From: Faucicola tetraodonis
GTDB lineage: Bacteria; Pseudomonadota; Gammaproteobacteria; Pseudomonadales; Moraxellaceae
Assembly: GCA_032017425.1 (NCBI GenBank)
Contig: DALZPW010000015.1
Reading direction: 5' to 3' (one strand)
Length of the DNA stretch: 33,906 bases
Part shown: positions 24,444 through 32,932 of the stretch, one piece after another
Numbering within the stretch: position 1 is the first letter of the stretch
How the letters are laid out: every line of letters begins with the position of its first letter
Program-made: the position numbers and the translations under genes
The notes under the pieces: generated by a model
Seen by the model: only the letters and a program-made list of their open reading frames with translations
Told to the model about the DNA's origin: nothing
Databases searched by the model: none

Positions 24444-24448
24444 ACTCT

Positions 24449-25207
24449 ATGTTAAACAAATCTATCGCCACCTCTGCCATGACTATAGGCGCTATGAGTC
24501 TTGTGCTAGCGTTATCTGCATGCTCAAAAAAAGATGATAAAGCCGCAACCACCACCGCTTCTGCAACGACGACCACCACCACATCAACCTCTACGACTAC
24601 CGCACCTGTGGTAGCATCCCAAGCCACCTCTAGCGCGCCTGCTAGTGCTGCCGTTACCACCGCTGCTTCGTCAGCCACGACAACTGTCACCACGCCAGCG
24701 ACTGCAGAAAAAACCGCCAACGTTAGCAGCGCGCCTACAGTTGCCGCCAATAATGCCGCGGCTGCGGCCCCTAATCTTGCCCTAAAAGCAGATTTGACTC
24801 AGCTATTTAAAACCTTAAACGAGCTTGACCGCAATACCCAAGCCAAACAAGCAGAAATGGCAAAAAAAATGCAAAACGCCAAAACGCCTGCTGACCAACA
24901 AGCTTTCTTTAAAGAAGTGGTGGCACAGTTAGATTTGCAAAAAGCCACGCTTAACAAATTAAAATTTAATGACCCCCGTGTCGCACAAACCCGCGATAAA
25001 ATGGTTGAAAGTATTACCAATAGCCGTGCCGGTACGGCGGCTTTAATCAAAAAACCAACGGCAACCCCAGAGACCAATCCAGAAATTGCTAAGTCAATGG
25101 AAAAAGCGCAAAAATCTGCTGAAGAAGCCCGTACCATGTTGATGCAATTAACCCAAGAAGCAGGCATCAAGCCAAAAGGCGCAGACGCCGCTCCCAGTAA
25201 AAAATAA
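24449..25207 (+). CDS. Thr-rich lipoprotein with helical C-terminal domain
   Basis: I recognise no named family. The signal ends in the lipobox ALSAC (Cys25), so the mature protein is lipid-anchored. Residues 33-100 are a Thr/Ser/Ala-rich linker, probably extended. The C-terminal part (from about 112) is predicted to be helical: KADLTQLFKTLNELDR, EMAKKMQNAK and KAQKSAEEARTMLMQLTQEAG look like amphipathic helices of a small bundle. Its signal-plus-Thr linker design is close to that of the cytochrome lipoprotein at 5648-6211, though this one has no CxxCH. A repeat array runs up to its start, and a strong terminator follows, so it is transcribed alone. Confidence 0.75.
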   Translation: MLNKSIATSAMTIGAMSLVLALSACSKKDDKAATTTASATTTTTTSTSTTTAPVVASQATSSAPASAAVTTAASSATTTVTTPATAEKTANVSSAPTVAANNAAAAAPNLALKADLTQLFKTLNELDRNTQAKQAEMAKKMQNAKTPADQQAFFKEVVAQLDLQKATLNKLKFNDPRVAQTRDKMVESITNSRAGTAALIKKPTATPETNPEIAKSMEKAQKSAEEARTMLMQLTQEAGIKPKGADAAPSKK

Positions 25208-25221
25208 AGTCATCTTTAAAT

Positions 25222-25248
25222 AAAAAACTCTCATGATGAGAGTTTTTT
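25222..25248. terminator. Bidirectional terminator after the lipoprotein gene
   Basis: CTCTCAT/ATGAGAG-type stem with a 3-base loop, extended by A6/T6, following the lipoprotein stop and also placed to end the minus-strand exonuclease transcript. Confidence 0.92.
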
Positions 25249-25282
25249 TATGTCGGTTAGCTTTTATGACTTCATAAGCCTG

Positions 25283-25930
25283 CTATGACTTCATTAGATG
25301 GGTAAATAACATGGCAGTCATGATGGCATCATTAAGGGCATTATGGGCAGGTAATCGCGGGATTTGGTATTCCTCTAGCAGCTTATTGAGGTGTGGTAGT
25401 TGCCCAACTTGGCTGGGGTCATGTCGATACTGATTTTGTTGATACAAGCGACTGACATCGACAAGTTTATTAGCCAGTTCCACGCCCAAAAACGGTTTGG
25501 CAATGGCATTTAAAAACGCCATATCCATGTCCACACAAAACCCAATTATCGGACGGTTTTTAAGCATTGGCAATAATTGGGTGAGCATCTCGTCATACGA
25601 TAAGCCATTGTCGACATCTATCGGTCTTAATCCGTGAATCACAATGGTGTCGTGGGTGGGCATCACAGGCGGACGGCATACCAAGGACAGCGCGCTATCG
25701 GTATCAATCACAAACCCGTTACTTTCTTTGCGTACCTGTACTGCACCGACACTTAAAATATAATCTTGTTTGGCATTTAGCCCGGTCATTTCTAGGTCTA
25801 GGCTCACCCACTCATTGGCGACTTTAGATAGCGGGGTATCAAACAGATAGGCATACTCAGGCTTAGTGAGTCGCTGTTTTTGTCGCTCAAGTTTTTGACC
25901 GTCGAACAGATTTTTGATGCGATGAAACAT
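25283..25930 (-). CDS. DEDDh-type 3'-5' exonuclease (DnaQ-like)
   Basis: A 215-residue DnaQ-superfamily exonuclease. ExoI is SLDLEMTG with Asp45 and Glu47, ExoII is GFCVDMDMAFLN (Asp136), and ExoIII is HNALNDA (His196, Asp201), the full DEDDh set. It is much shorter than the polymerase III epsilon chain, so it is a stand-alone nuclease. It follows the cNMP/CBS/DUF294 gene on the same strand, separated by 54 bp that include a 19-bp duplication. In pseudomonads these two genes are commonly neighbours, sometimes near acetate-uptake genes. A joint role is suggested by context only. Confidence 0.88.
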   Translation of the reverse strand: MFHRIKNLFDGQKLERQKQRLTKPEYAYLFDTPLSKVANEWVSLDLEMTGLNAKQDYILSVGAVQVRKESNGFVIDTDSALSLVCRPPVMPTHDTIVIHGLRPIDVDNGLSYDEMLTQLLPMLKNRPIIGFCVDMDMAFLNAIAKPFLGVELANKLVDVSRLYQQNQYRHDPSQVGQLPHLNKLLEEYQIPRLPAHNALNDAIMTAMLFTHLMKS

Positions 25931-25954
25931 GGCTTTTCTCTAGGCAATTAACGC

Positions 25955-25992
25955 TATCTATTTAGTTAAAAAATATCTACTTAGTTAAAAAA
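25955..25992. repeat. 19-bp tandem duplication between the DUF294 gene and the exonuclease
   Basis: Two 19-base units (25955-25973 and 25974-25992) with one mismatch and the start of a third (TATCTAGG). The unit contains TTTAGTTAAAAAA, close to the core seen at 24350-24443. The second unit overlaps the end of the upstream gene, so its stop codon lies within the repeat. Confidence 0.85.
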
Positions 25993-27877
25993 TATCTAGG
26001 CGATAATGATGGGTAATGAAGGTTTTAAAATCTTTGACCATCGCCAAACATTCTTTTAACAAGTCTTTTTCCAGTGCTGATAAGTGATTGGGATTTACCG
26101 CTCGCGCTGTTCTATCCTGTGTGGTCAATGCCACATCCAATCGTTTTGCCATAAAAAAATCCAGTGCTTCTGCCAGATTTTGCGCCATGGTGTCATCTAG
26201 CACGTTTTGCTGTGCCAGCTGCCGCAGTCGGCTTCGAGTATTGGTCTCAGTGATATGATATTCCAATGACAAGGCTCGCACGCCATGGACAATCGGGAAT
26301 ATCCCTGCTTTTTTTAGGTCAATATCGGTATCGCTACCGCTAACAAACTTTTGCCACCAGCCACTGCTATCGCCAAATTGTAGAATCGGTTTGGCAAAAC
26401 GGTTGATAAAGTTGCTAGTCGCCACATTTTGCGCGCTGACTTGCCAATGTTTTTGCAGCTGCTCAAAGAGCTTAATATCGCCGCAAACAAAATGCGCATC
26501 AATTAAGGTCGCAATCCACATCATATCTTCACTACTGCCACTCACATACCATGCCGTGATTTGTCTTTCAAAGGCGGTTGAAGTTTTTCGCCAACGCTCG
26601 TTGCTAAGCATAATCTTGCCATCACAATAGGGATAACCCATGTTCGCCAATGCCTCATTGAACTGCGCGGCATAGCTGGGCAGATTGTCATCTTTAAAAC
26701 CATTGCGGATAATTAGCGCATTGTCTTGGTCAGTACGCAAGATTTGTTCACCACGCCCTTCTGAGCCCATCACAAACAGACAAGTATTGTAGAAGGTGAT
26801 AGCAGGCACAATCAGCTGCCATACCTTGGCAAACACTTGTAAATTCAAGCTTTGCACCATACGGCTGATAACATGGATTTTGATGCCGCTCGCGTGCTGC
26901 TCACGGATAAATTTACCAATCAACTCCACCGCCACCGCAACATCCTCTAGGCTCTGCGCTTGCTCAATACGAGCAACAATAAGATTGGAATGGTTGGTTA
27001 AAAAGCTCAGTAATTCGGTTTGTCCCAAAATCCCAATGATTTGACCTTGACTGTCAATAATGGGTAAACGGTGGGTACGAGTTTGTAGCATGGTCAGCAA
27101 GGCTTCACTCACATCTTGCGATTGATGCACGGTATGCATTTTAAAATTAGTAAAGTCCAACACAGGCGTGCTGGCAAAATCAACTTTTTGTCCAATCGCT
27201 CGGCACACATCGGTTTGGGTAAAAATACCGATGCGCTCGACATACGCTGCGATGGTGGATTTTTCAACGCCTTGTGCGATGAGTTTATCACGCTCCGTTT
27301 CGGTCATTCGCGTTTGTGACTTAACCAAAATATGCTTGATGTCAAATTGGTTCATCGCCATCGTGGCTTCATAAAGCGTTGCCGTATCATCGATAAAATG
27401 CGGCGGTTTGATATGCTGCCCCAAATTGGCAATCGGTTGATATAGCAGTTTTTGACTTTCACTTTGGGCAAGGCGGGCTTGGTGATGGTTGAGACGGGCA
27501 GCGACATCAGCAAACAAGGCGTTTTTTAAGGTGGGATTTTGCTCGGTGATTGCACTTAGCACTTGGCCATCGATACGGTACATCAGACTTTGCTGCTGGG
27601 TGATAAAGTTGAACACGCTGTTTTGCCTGACCTTGGTATCAAACCAATCGCCTGCATTTAAGGTAGCAATCAACGTATCGCCTTGTAATTGATGAACAAA
27701 GCCTTTAAGGATAATAAAAAAATCCCCTTGCCATCCAGTGGGTATAGGCTGTAAGTTGTCCAAATAGACGATTTTACTGTGCTGCTGCAGATGGGTTCGC
27801 TGCTGAGCGCTTAGTGTATCAAACGGGGGCTGGTGTAGATGTTGTATGTCCAAAGTCTGTATCGTTGAGCCACTCAT
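25985..27877 (-). CDS. cNMP-binding/CBS/DUF294 nucleotidyltransferase-like protein
   Basis: A 630-residue cytoplasmic regulator of the DUF294 type. In order: a cyclic-nucleotide-binding-like domain (about 10-130), two CBS modules (about 155-220 and 235-295), a GlnD-like nucleotidyltransferase domain with GSEGRGEQILRTDQDNALI (371-389; Asp383 and Asp385), and a DUF294 C-terminal helical domain (about 480-625). This layout suggests ligand-controlled nucleotidyl transfer, but the target is not known for the family. The CBS modules usually sense adenine nucleotides. It is directly upstream of the DEDDh exonuclease, a conserved pair in related bacteria. A GGTGAG run lies before the ATG. Confidence 0.9.
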   Translation of the reverse strand: MSGSTIQTLDIQHLHQPPFDTLSAQQRTHLQQHSKIVYLDNLQPIPTGWQGDFFIILKGFVHQLQGDTLIATLNAGDWFDTKVRQNSVFNFITQQQSLMYRIDGQVLSAITEQNPTLKNALFADVAARLNHHQARLAQSESQKLLYQPIANLGQHIKPPHFIDDTATLYEATMAMNQFDIKHILVKSQTRMTETERDKLIAQGVEKSTIAAYVERIGIFTQTDVCRAIGQKVDFASTPVLDFTNFKMHTVHQSQDVSEALLTMLQTRTHRLPIIDSQGQIIGILGQTELLSFLTNHSNLIVARIEQAQSLEDVAVAVELIGKFIREQHASGIKIHVISRMVQSLNLQVFAKVWQLIVPAITFYNTCLFVMGSEGRGEQILRTDQDNALIIRNGFKDDNLPSYAAQFNEALANMGYPYCDGKIMLSNERWRKTSTAFERQITAWYVSGSSEDMMWIATLIDAHFVCGDIKLFEQLQKHWQVSAQNVATSNFINRFAKPILQFGDSSGWWQKFVSGSDTDIDLKKAGIFPIVHGVRALSLEYHITETNTRSRLRQLAQQNVLDDTMAQNLAEALDFFMAKRLDVALTTQDRTARAVNPNHLSALEKDLLKECLAMVKDFKTFITHHYRLDIF

Positions 27878-28047
27878 CTCACCATCCTTGTATTGCGGCT
27901 AAAAATAAATCTCATGTCCTATGAGCCTTGTTAGATTATAATCAAAGTTGTCTGAGGCAACAATCATGTTTCAACAAATATAGATGGGTCGTGGTGGTAT
28001 GTAATTTACACCCGTCAAACATATATGTATGGGTAGTGAGTAAACAG

Positions 28048-28254
28048 ATGAATTATTTTGGTTTTCTTTGTTTAGGTCTAGGGATTTTGACATTGGTCGC
28101 GGGTATGCTATGTTTTTTATTATCTAAAGTTAGTAAGGAGCCGCCTGTTAGGTATAAAACCCAACGCATTGCGATGGTGCTGTTGCCACTGGCGATTGTA
28201 CTGCTTAGTATCGGAATTAAATTTAGTATGAGTGTGGTGAATCCTGAGGTGTAA
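28048..28254 (+). CDS. Small two-helix membrane protein
   Basis: A 68-residue protein I cannot name. Two hydrophobic segments (about 5-25 and 43-60) flank a basic stretch, SKVSKEPPVRYKTQR. The frame is open much further upstream from a TTG at 27928, but that part is not hydrophobic and has no ribosome site. The ATG at 28048 has GTGAG about 8 bases upstream and is preferred. It is a short plus-strand gene between minus-strand neighbours; whether it is expressed is unproven. Confidence 0.5.
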   Translation: MNYFGFLCLGLGILTLVAGMLCFLLSKVSKEPPVRYKTQRIAMVLLPLAIVLLSIGIKFSMSVVNPEV

Positions 28255-28285
28255 ATAACTAGCTTTGCTAACTAAGCCTGATAAA

Positions 28286-28311
28286 TAGACCTGGCAACTA
28301 GACCTGGTAAC
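28286..28311. repeat. 13-bp tandem duplication near the rapA 3' side
   Basis: TAGACCTGGCAAC (28286-28298) is followed by TAGACCTGGTAAC (28299-28311) with one mismatch, then a partial third unit TGGTCTTAACC. Unlike the other arrays it lies at the 3' ends of two convergent genes. Confidence 0.75.
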
Positions 28312-28349
28312 TGGTCTTAACCACAAAATGGAAAATGCAAACATATAAC

Positions 28350-28397
28350 AAAGGTCAGCCTAATATAAGCTGACCTTTAACCTAAATTAACCTAAAT
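28350..28397 (-). terminator. rapA terminator region with an ATTTAGGTTA duplication
   Basis: AAAGGTCAGC/GCTGACCTTT (28350-28378) forms a strong hairpin downstream of rapA on the minus strand. Between it and the rapA stop an exact 10-bp duplication (TAACCTAAAT at 28378-28387 and 28388-28397) reads ATTTAGGTTA on the minus strand, the same core as the array at 24350-24443. There is no long T-run, so termination strength is uncertain. Confidence 0.65.
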
Positions 28398-28409
28398 TCA
28401 AAACAACAA

Positions 28410-31259
28410 TTAAGCGGGCTTGACAGCGACTAGCACACGGATACTATCAGGAATTAAGGATAAATGACCTAGTGCATGTAAGCCTTGTTCTTGCAAACGT
28501 TTTAATTGATTGATTTCTGCGTCCCGTACATTCGGATTGATGGATTGCAAATATTGCAGGCGCTCAACTTCACGCTCATAACGCTGATTAAATACCTCTT
28601 TGGCTTGCTCACTTATCGCAGGTAATTGCTGGTTTGCCAATGCTACTGCCTGCTCATAGCGCACTTCGATGATGTCTTTACGCGCTTTGATAACTTGGCG
28701 CGCTCGGGTTTTGTCCAAGCGATGAATATGCGACACGATCATATCAGGCGCGATTTTATCGCTAAAATCAGTCCCTTGCTGGCTTAAAAACACCCGAATG
28801 AGTGGCTTTGGCAAAAATGCGGGTAAATTAAGTAGCTTTGGTGCAATCGCTTCAACACGAAAATTGACTTCGACCAAGACCAGTCCTTCAGGCATGGCAT
28901 TACTTTGTAAGGTTGCAACCGTGGTATTACCAAACGTGCCTGCGTTGACCGTTTCAAAGATACTTTGCATCAAAGGATGCTCATAAGTCATAAATTCCAT
29001 GTCTTCGCGTAGTAACGCTTGGTCACGCTCAAAGGTCAAGGTCATACCATCTTCAGGGACAGCCAGTCCTTGCACTTGTACTTCATCACTCGGATGCAGC
29101 ATCAATGAGCCATCACGCTGTCCACTATATTCCATATTGATGGACGACATAAAGCGTTCAAACAAACGTGGCAACATGTGGGTATCATCAAAATCACGCA
29201 TGGTGTAAGCGATTTTACTGGCGACACGCGGGCGACAAGAATTGTATTCAAGCAGTCTGTCACGTCCTGCTTGCATGGCTGCTTCTAGTGCGAGGCGCTG
29301 GGCGTTGCCTTCTTCAATCAACTGATCTAAAGTAATTTCTTGACCCTCATCCTCGACTTTTTGCCCTTCGAGCAGCGGTTTTAAATCTACAATAAACTGC
29401 TCTTGAACGGTTTGCGCCGTGGGTGAGATTTGGTTAAAAATATTTAGCGCTTCGTTATACCAGCGGTACATACGTTCAGTTGCCGTGCCTTCGACAAAAG
29501 GTACATGAATGGTAATCTCGTTTTGCTGACCAATCCGATCGAGACGACCAATACGCTGTTCTAATGTATCAGGATTGGCGGGCAAATCAAACAACACTAA
29601 ATCACTGGCAAATTGAAAATTACGCCCTTCAGAGCCAATTTCAGAAGCCAACAATACTTGCGCGCCTTCAATATCGGCAAAATACGCCGCCGCTTGGTCG
29701 CGCTCCAGTAGGGTCATCTGCTCAGTAAAAATCGCGGTTTTAATGCCCGCATGCAATCGTAATACCGCCTCTAAACTCTCAACCGTTGCCCCACTGCGCG
29801 CAATCAGTAGCACCTTTTGATGTTTTAAGGTGTTTTTAAGCAAATCAACCAGCCAAGGCACCCGCGGGTCTTGTTCCAGCCAACTGCCATCGGGCTGTAA
29901 CTCTTCTGGCCATAATTGTTCGCGCAATTTACCTTGGGTGTGATAACTGTCTTGCCAACTTATCGGTAGCGGCAGCGGGTAAGCTATTGAGCGCCGACCT
30001 TTGAAGCCAGAAATAAGCTCAGAGACGCTCTCACGGGTGTTGCGAAATAGCACACGACCAGTACCATGACGATCTAACAATTCATTGATGGCGCGCGCAC
30101 GACCTTGCTCGTCATCACTGATGTCATGACCTAATAACTGGGCTAATGCTGATTTTTGCTTATCTGACAGCGATTGGTCACTCAATAACACTTCAGCAAT
30201 TGCTGCGGTTTGCGCAAAATTTTCTTCTGCATCGATAAAGTCGTCTAAATCATTAAAACGATTGGGATCTAACAATCGTAACCGCGCAAAATGGCTTTCT
30301 AAACCTAACTGCTCAGGGGTTGCTGTGAGTAACAAAACACCTGCGGTTTGTTCAGCCAAATCTTCAACCAAATCGTATTTGTCATTGCCCCCTTGCTCAC
30401 TGTCCCAATGCAGATGGTGCGCTTCATCCACAACCAGCAAATCAAACCCCGCTTCCAAGGCTTTTTCATGCAAATCTTCATGGTCGAGTAGCAAATCGAT
30501 ACTGGCAATAATCAACTGCTCAGTCGTAAAAGGATTTTGCTCAGGGTCATGCTCTGCAATCGCTGCGGTTCTGACCAAATCAAAAATAGCAAATTCAAGA
30601 TTAAAACGACGACGCATTTCAATCATCCATTGGTACTGCAAACTATCAGGTACCAAAATCAAAATACGCTCAGATTTGCCGGTGATGAGTTGCTGGTGAA
30701 TAATGAGACCCGCTTCAATCGTCTTGCCAAGCCCTACCTCATCGGCAAGCAGCACGCGCGGCGCGATACGTTTACCTACTTCATGGGCGATATACAGCTG
30801 ATGCTCAATAATATCGACACGTGCACCCATCAAGCCTCTTAGTGGATGAGACGCCAAATAGGCTTGGGTACGCAGTAGCTCTTGACGCAGTTCGTACCAA
30901 TCATTTTGGTGAATACGACTGGCGAGCAAGCGCTCAAGTGGTTTTGCCAAATTAATATTAGCCGCAAGGCGCGTTTCCATAATCGCACGGTCATGACCTT
31001 CAACCGAGTATTTATAGACGCCATTGGTCTCTTCAAAATCGCTGACCACATACGATGCGCCATCTTGGTCATGTATGGTATCCCCGACTTTGAAAGTCAC
31101 ACGCGACAAAGGCGCCGATGTCTTGGCATACACACGCGTTTCTTCACTTTGCGGGAACAAAATATGCACGCAGCGTTCATCAACGAGCACGACGACGCCC
31201 AGCCCCAATTCATTCTCTGTATCCGACAGATAACGTTGTCCAATCGCAAAATCAGTCAT
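28410..31259 (-). CDS. rapA: RNA polymerase-associated ATPase RapA (HepA)
   Basis: A Swi2/Snf2-family ATPase (949 residues from the chosen start) that binds RNA polymerase and helps recycle it after stalled or finished transcription. The N-terminal RapA start TDFAIGQRYLSDTENELGLG is followed by the Tudor-like SH3 part. The helicase core then carries DEVGLGKTIEAG (Walker A, GLGKT about 176-180), DEAH at 278-281, and in the second lobe SEIGSEGRNFQ and QRIGRLDRIGQ. The frame extends 7 codons upstream to a TTG at 31280, but ATG 31259 matches the E. coli start. Both flanks are ordinary; transcription appears monocistronic. Confidence 0.97.
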   Translation of the reverse strand: MTDFAIGQRYLSDTENELGLGVVVLVDERCVHILFPQSEETRVYAKTSAPLSRVTFKVGDTIHDQDGASYVVSDFEETNGVYKYSVEGHDRAIMETRLAANINLAKPLERLLASRIHQNDWYELRQELLRTQAYLASHPLRGLMGARVDIIEHQLYIAHEVGKRIAPRVLLADEVGLGKTIEAGLIIHQQLITGKSERILILVPDSLQYQWMIEMRRRFNLEFAIFDLVRTAAIAEHDPEQNPFTTEQLIIASIDLLLDHEDLHEKALEAGFDLLVVDEAHHLHWDSEQGGNDKYDLVEDLAEQTAGVLLLTATPEQLGLESHFARLRLLDPNRFNDLDDFIDAEENFAQTAAIAEVLLSDQSLSDKQKSALAQLLGHDISDDEQGRARAINELLDRHGTGRVLFRNTRESVSELISGFKGRRSIAYPLPLPISWQDSYHTQGKLREQLWPEELQPDGSWLEQDPRVPWLVDLLKNTLKHQKVLLIARSGATVESLEAVLRLHAGIKTAIFTEQMTLLERDQAAAYFADIEGAQVLLASEIGSEGRNFQFASDLVLFDLPANPDTLEQRIGRLDRIGQQNEITIHVPFVEGTATERMYRWYNEALNIFNQISPTAQTVQEQFIVDLKPLLEGQKVEDEGQEITLDQLIEEGNAQRLALEAAMQAGRDRLLEYNSCRPRVASKIAYTMRDFDDTHMLPRLFERFMSSINMEYSGQRDGSLMLHPSDEVQVQGLAVPEDGMTLTFERDQALLREDMEFMTYEHPLMQSIFETVNAGTFGNTTVATLQSNAMPEGLVLVEVNFRVEAIAPKLLNLPAFLPKPLIRVFLSQQGTDFSDKIAPDMIVSHIHRLDKTRARQVIKARKDIIEVRYEQAVALANQQLPAISEQAKEVFNQRYEREVERLQYLQSINPNVRDAEINQLKRLQEQGLHALGHLSLIPDSIRVLVAVKPA

Positions 31260-31371
31260 ACCGCTTAACCATGCTTCCAAATTAGAAATTTAAATGATGA
31301 AAAGTAAAACTGTTTATGATAGCAAAAATTACATTTTCAAGTGAATGATTTTGTTGATAGTGGCTGTTTAG

Positions 31372-32184
31372 TTATTCATCATTTGCTATCAACGGACTGA
31401 CGACTGTGATACCTTCGGTTATGAGCGCTTGTGTGAGCATCTCAATATTATACACCGCGTGACCTTTTACCGTATTTTCAAAGTAAATATACAAGGTATC
31501 AAAATTGGCTTGTTGATTGGCAATGGTCTTTGCCCAAGCTTGCATTTCTACATTACTGTAGCGATAATCATGCCGCTCGGCCGCCGAATGGGCATCCCAC
31601 CAGTCTAAGTTTTGCCCATGCATGCGTAAATAACCGATGCGGCTAGTAAACAACAGCCGACTGGGCGGTAAACCATGAATATTTGGGTAGTCCACACTAC
31701 ACCAAATCAAATTTTGCTGCTGAAAACTGGCGTAAACTTGCGGGATATGCCAGCTTTGGTGGCGAAACTCTATCGCCAATGGTAACCCATCAAACCAACT
31801 GGTCAAGGTTGCCAAATACTGACGATGTGCCACCGTTCTATCAAAACCATGCGGAAATTGAATCAATAACGCAGCCAAGCAATCTGCCGCCAAGATAGGT
31901 TCAATCGCCTGCAAAAAAGCTTGCGCGGTCTCTGCAGTGGCGGTTAATCGGTGGGTAAAATCTTGGTGAATCTTAATCGAAAATTTTAGCTTTCCGTTGG
32001 ATTTTTTGAGCATACCTTCATACGCTTTTCGACCTAAAGGCGCATAGAAGCTACTATTGATTTCAACAGTGGCATAATGACGACTATACTCGGTTAAAAA
32101 TTCGGTTTTTTTGGTGTCAGCAGGATATAGGATTCCCAAAAAATCCGTATCACTGTATCCCCCGGTTCCGATATAGATGCTCAT
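31372..32184 (-). CDS. DUF72 family protein (YecE-like)
   Basis: A 270-residue DUF72 protein, a TIM-barrel-like family with no proven biochemical role. Features: MSIYIGTGGYSD at the start, YSRHYATVEINSSFYAPL, FSIKIHQDFTH, LAIEFRHQSW, and a C-terminal YIYFENTVKGHAVYN, where the family usually has FNN. Domain order and length are normal. It is probably cytoplasmic and lies 42 bp downstream of dgkA on the same strand, so the two may share a transcript. Confidence 0.9.
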   Translation of the reverse strand: MSIYIGTGGYSDTDFLGILYPADTKKTEFLTEYSRHYATVEINSSFYAPLGRKAYEGMLKKSNGKLKFSIKIHQDFTHRLTATAETAQAFLQAIEPILAADCLAALLIQFPHGFDRTVAHRQYLATLTSWFDGLPLAIEFRHQSWHIPQVYASFQQQNLIWCSVDYPNIHGLPPSRLLFTSRIGYLRMHGQNLDWWDAHSAAERHDYRYSNVEMQAWAKTIANQQANFDTLYIYFENTVKGHAVYNIEMLTQALITEGITVVSPLIANDE

Positions 32185-32226
32185 AGAAAATTGGTCTACT
32201 CAATTGCAAACTTAGCCCATCATTGA

Positions 32227-32670
32227 TTAATAGAAATTAATAAAAGTCGTATATAACGCCATCATCCATAACAAAAACAGCATCGTCAAGGCTAATAGTT
32301 GCGCGGCAGAACCTACATCTTTACCAATTTTTGCCAACGGATGATGTTCTGTCGATGTATGGTCAATTGACGCTTCAATACCGGTATTAAACAACTCGAC
32401 GATAAGAGAAAAAAACGATGAAAACACCAGTATCATTTTAATCGGCATTATAAAAGGTAAAAAAATCAGCGCAATTAATAAAATGCTATTGAGCCATGCA
32501 ACCTGTCGAAAAGCCGCTTCATTTTGATATGCCGCAACTAAACCATCTTTCGAGTAACCTGCGGCATTGATGATACGTTTGAGACCCGTTTTTCCCTTGG
32601 TCTGCGCGGCATACCCATCTAAATGGCTAGCAAATTTATCAGAGCGCTGATTTGAACTAGGTGATGTCAT
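32227..32670 (-). CDS. dgkA: Diacylglycerol kinase DgkA
   Basis: A small inner-membrane kinase (147 residues; typically about 120-130) that phosphorylates diacylglycerol to phosphatidic acid with ATP, recycling lipid from osmoregulated glucan or LPS modification. The signature is ELFNTGIEASIDHTSTEHHPLAKIGKDVGSAAQ, matching ExxNTxIExxxD and KxxKDxxSAA, with three membrane helices (about 57-72, 75-90 and 120-140). About 20 extra polar residues precede the family start GLKRIINAAGYSKDGL. It precedes the DUF72 gene. Confidence 0.95.
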   Translation of the reverse strand: MTSPSSNQRSDKFASHLDGYAAQTKGKTGLKRIINAAGYSKDGLVAAYQNEAAFRQVAWLNSILLIALIFLPFIMPIKMILVFSSFFSLIVELFNTGIEASIDHTSTEHHPLAKIGKDVGSAAQLLALTMLFLLWMMALYTTFINFY

Positions 32671-32932
32671 GATGCTAATGGGTTTTAAAAAATTTCCTCA
32701 TTCTACCATAGATTAATCCTAGAATTTTCACAATATATACTGCCGCGAGCATTGATAGCCCTTGATAAACAAGCTTTGAATCATGCGAATTTAAGGGCAA
32801 ATAAAATCTATAAATATTGATTGCCATTTTACTGATAATGGCATAAATTCTAAGACTTCTGCTATTTTTTGCAGCAACCACGCCACCTTGCAATTTTTAG
32901 TTAGTGTTGTCACCTTATTTGATGAAAAATCT

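Larger units (their letters stand above)
24049..24448. other. Divergent intergenic region dacB/lipoprotein
   Basis: 400 bp without a gene, flanked by the dacB start (minus) and the lipoprotein start (plus). It holds two tandem arrays: 24094-24122 next to dacB and 24350-24443 next to the lipoprotein. Confidence 0.65.

Noticed and set aside
24436..24750. Minus-strand frame opposite the lipoprotein start
   Set aside because: A shadow of the Thr-rich linker codons (ACC read backwards gives Val/Ala/Gly runs).
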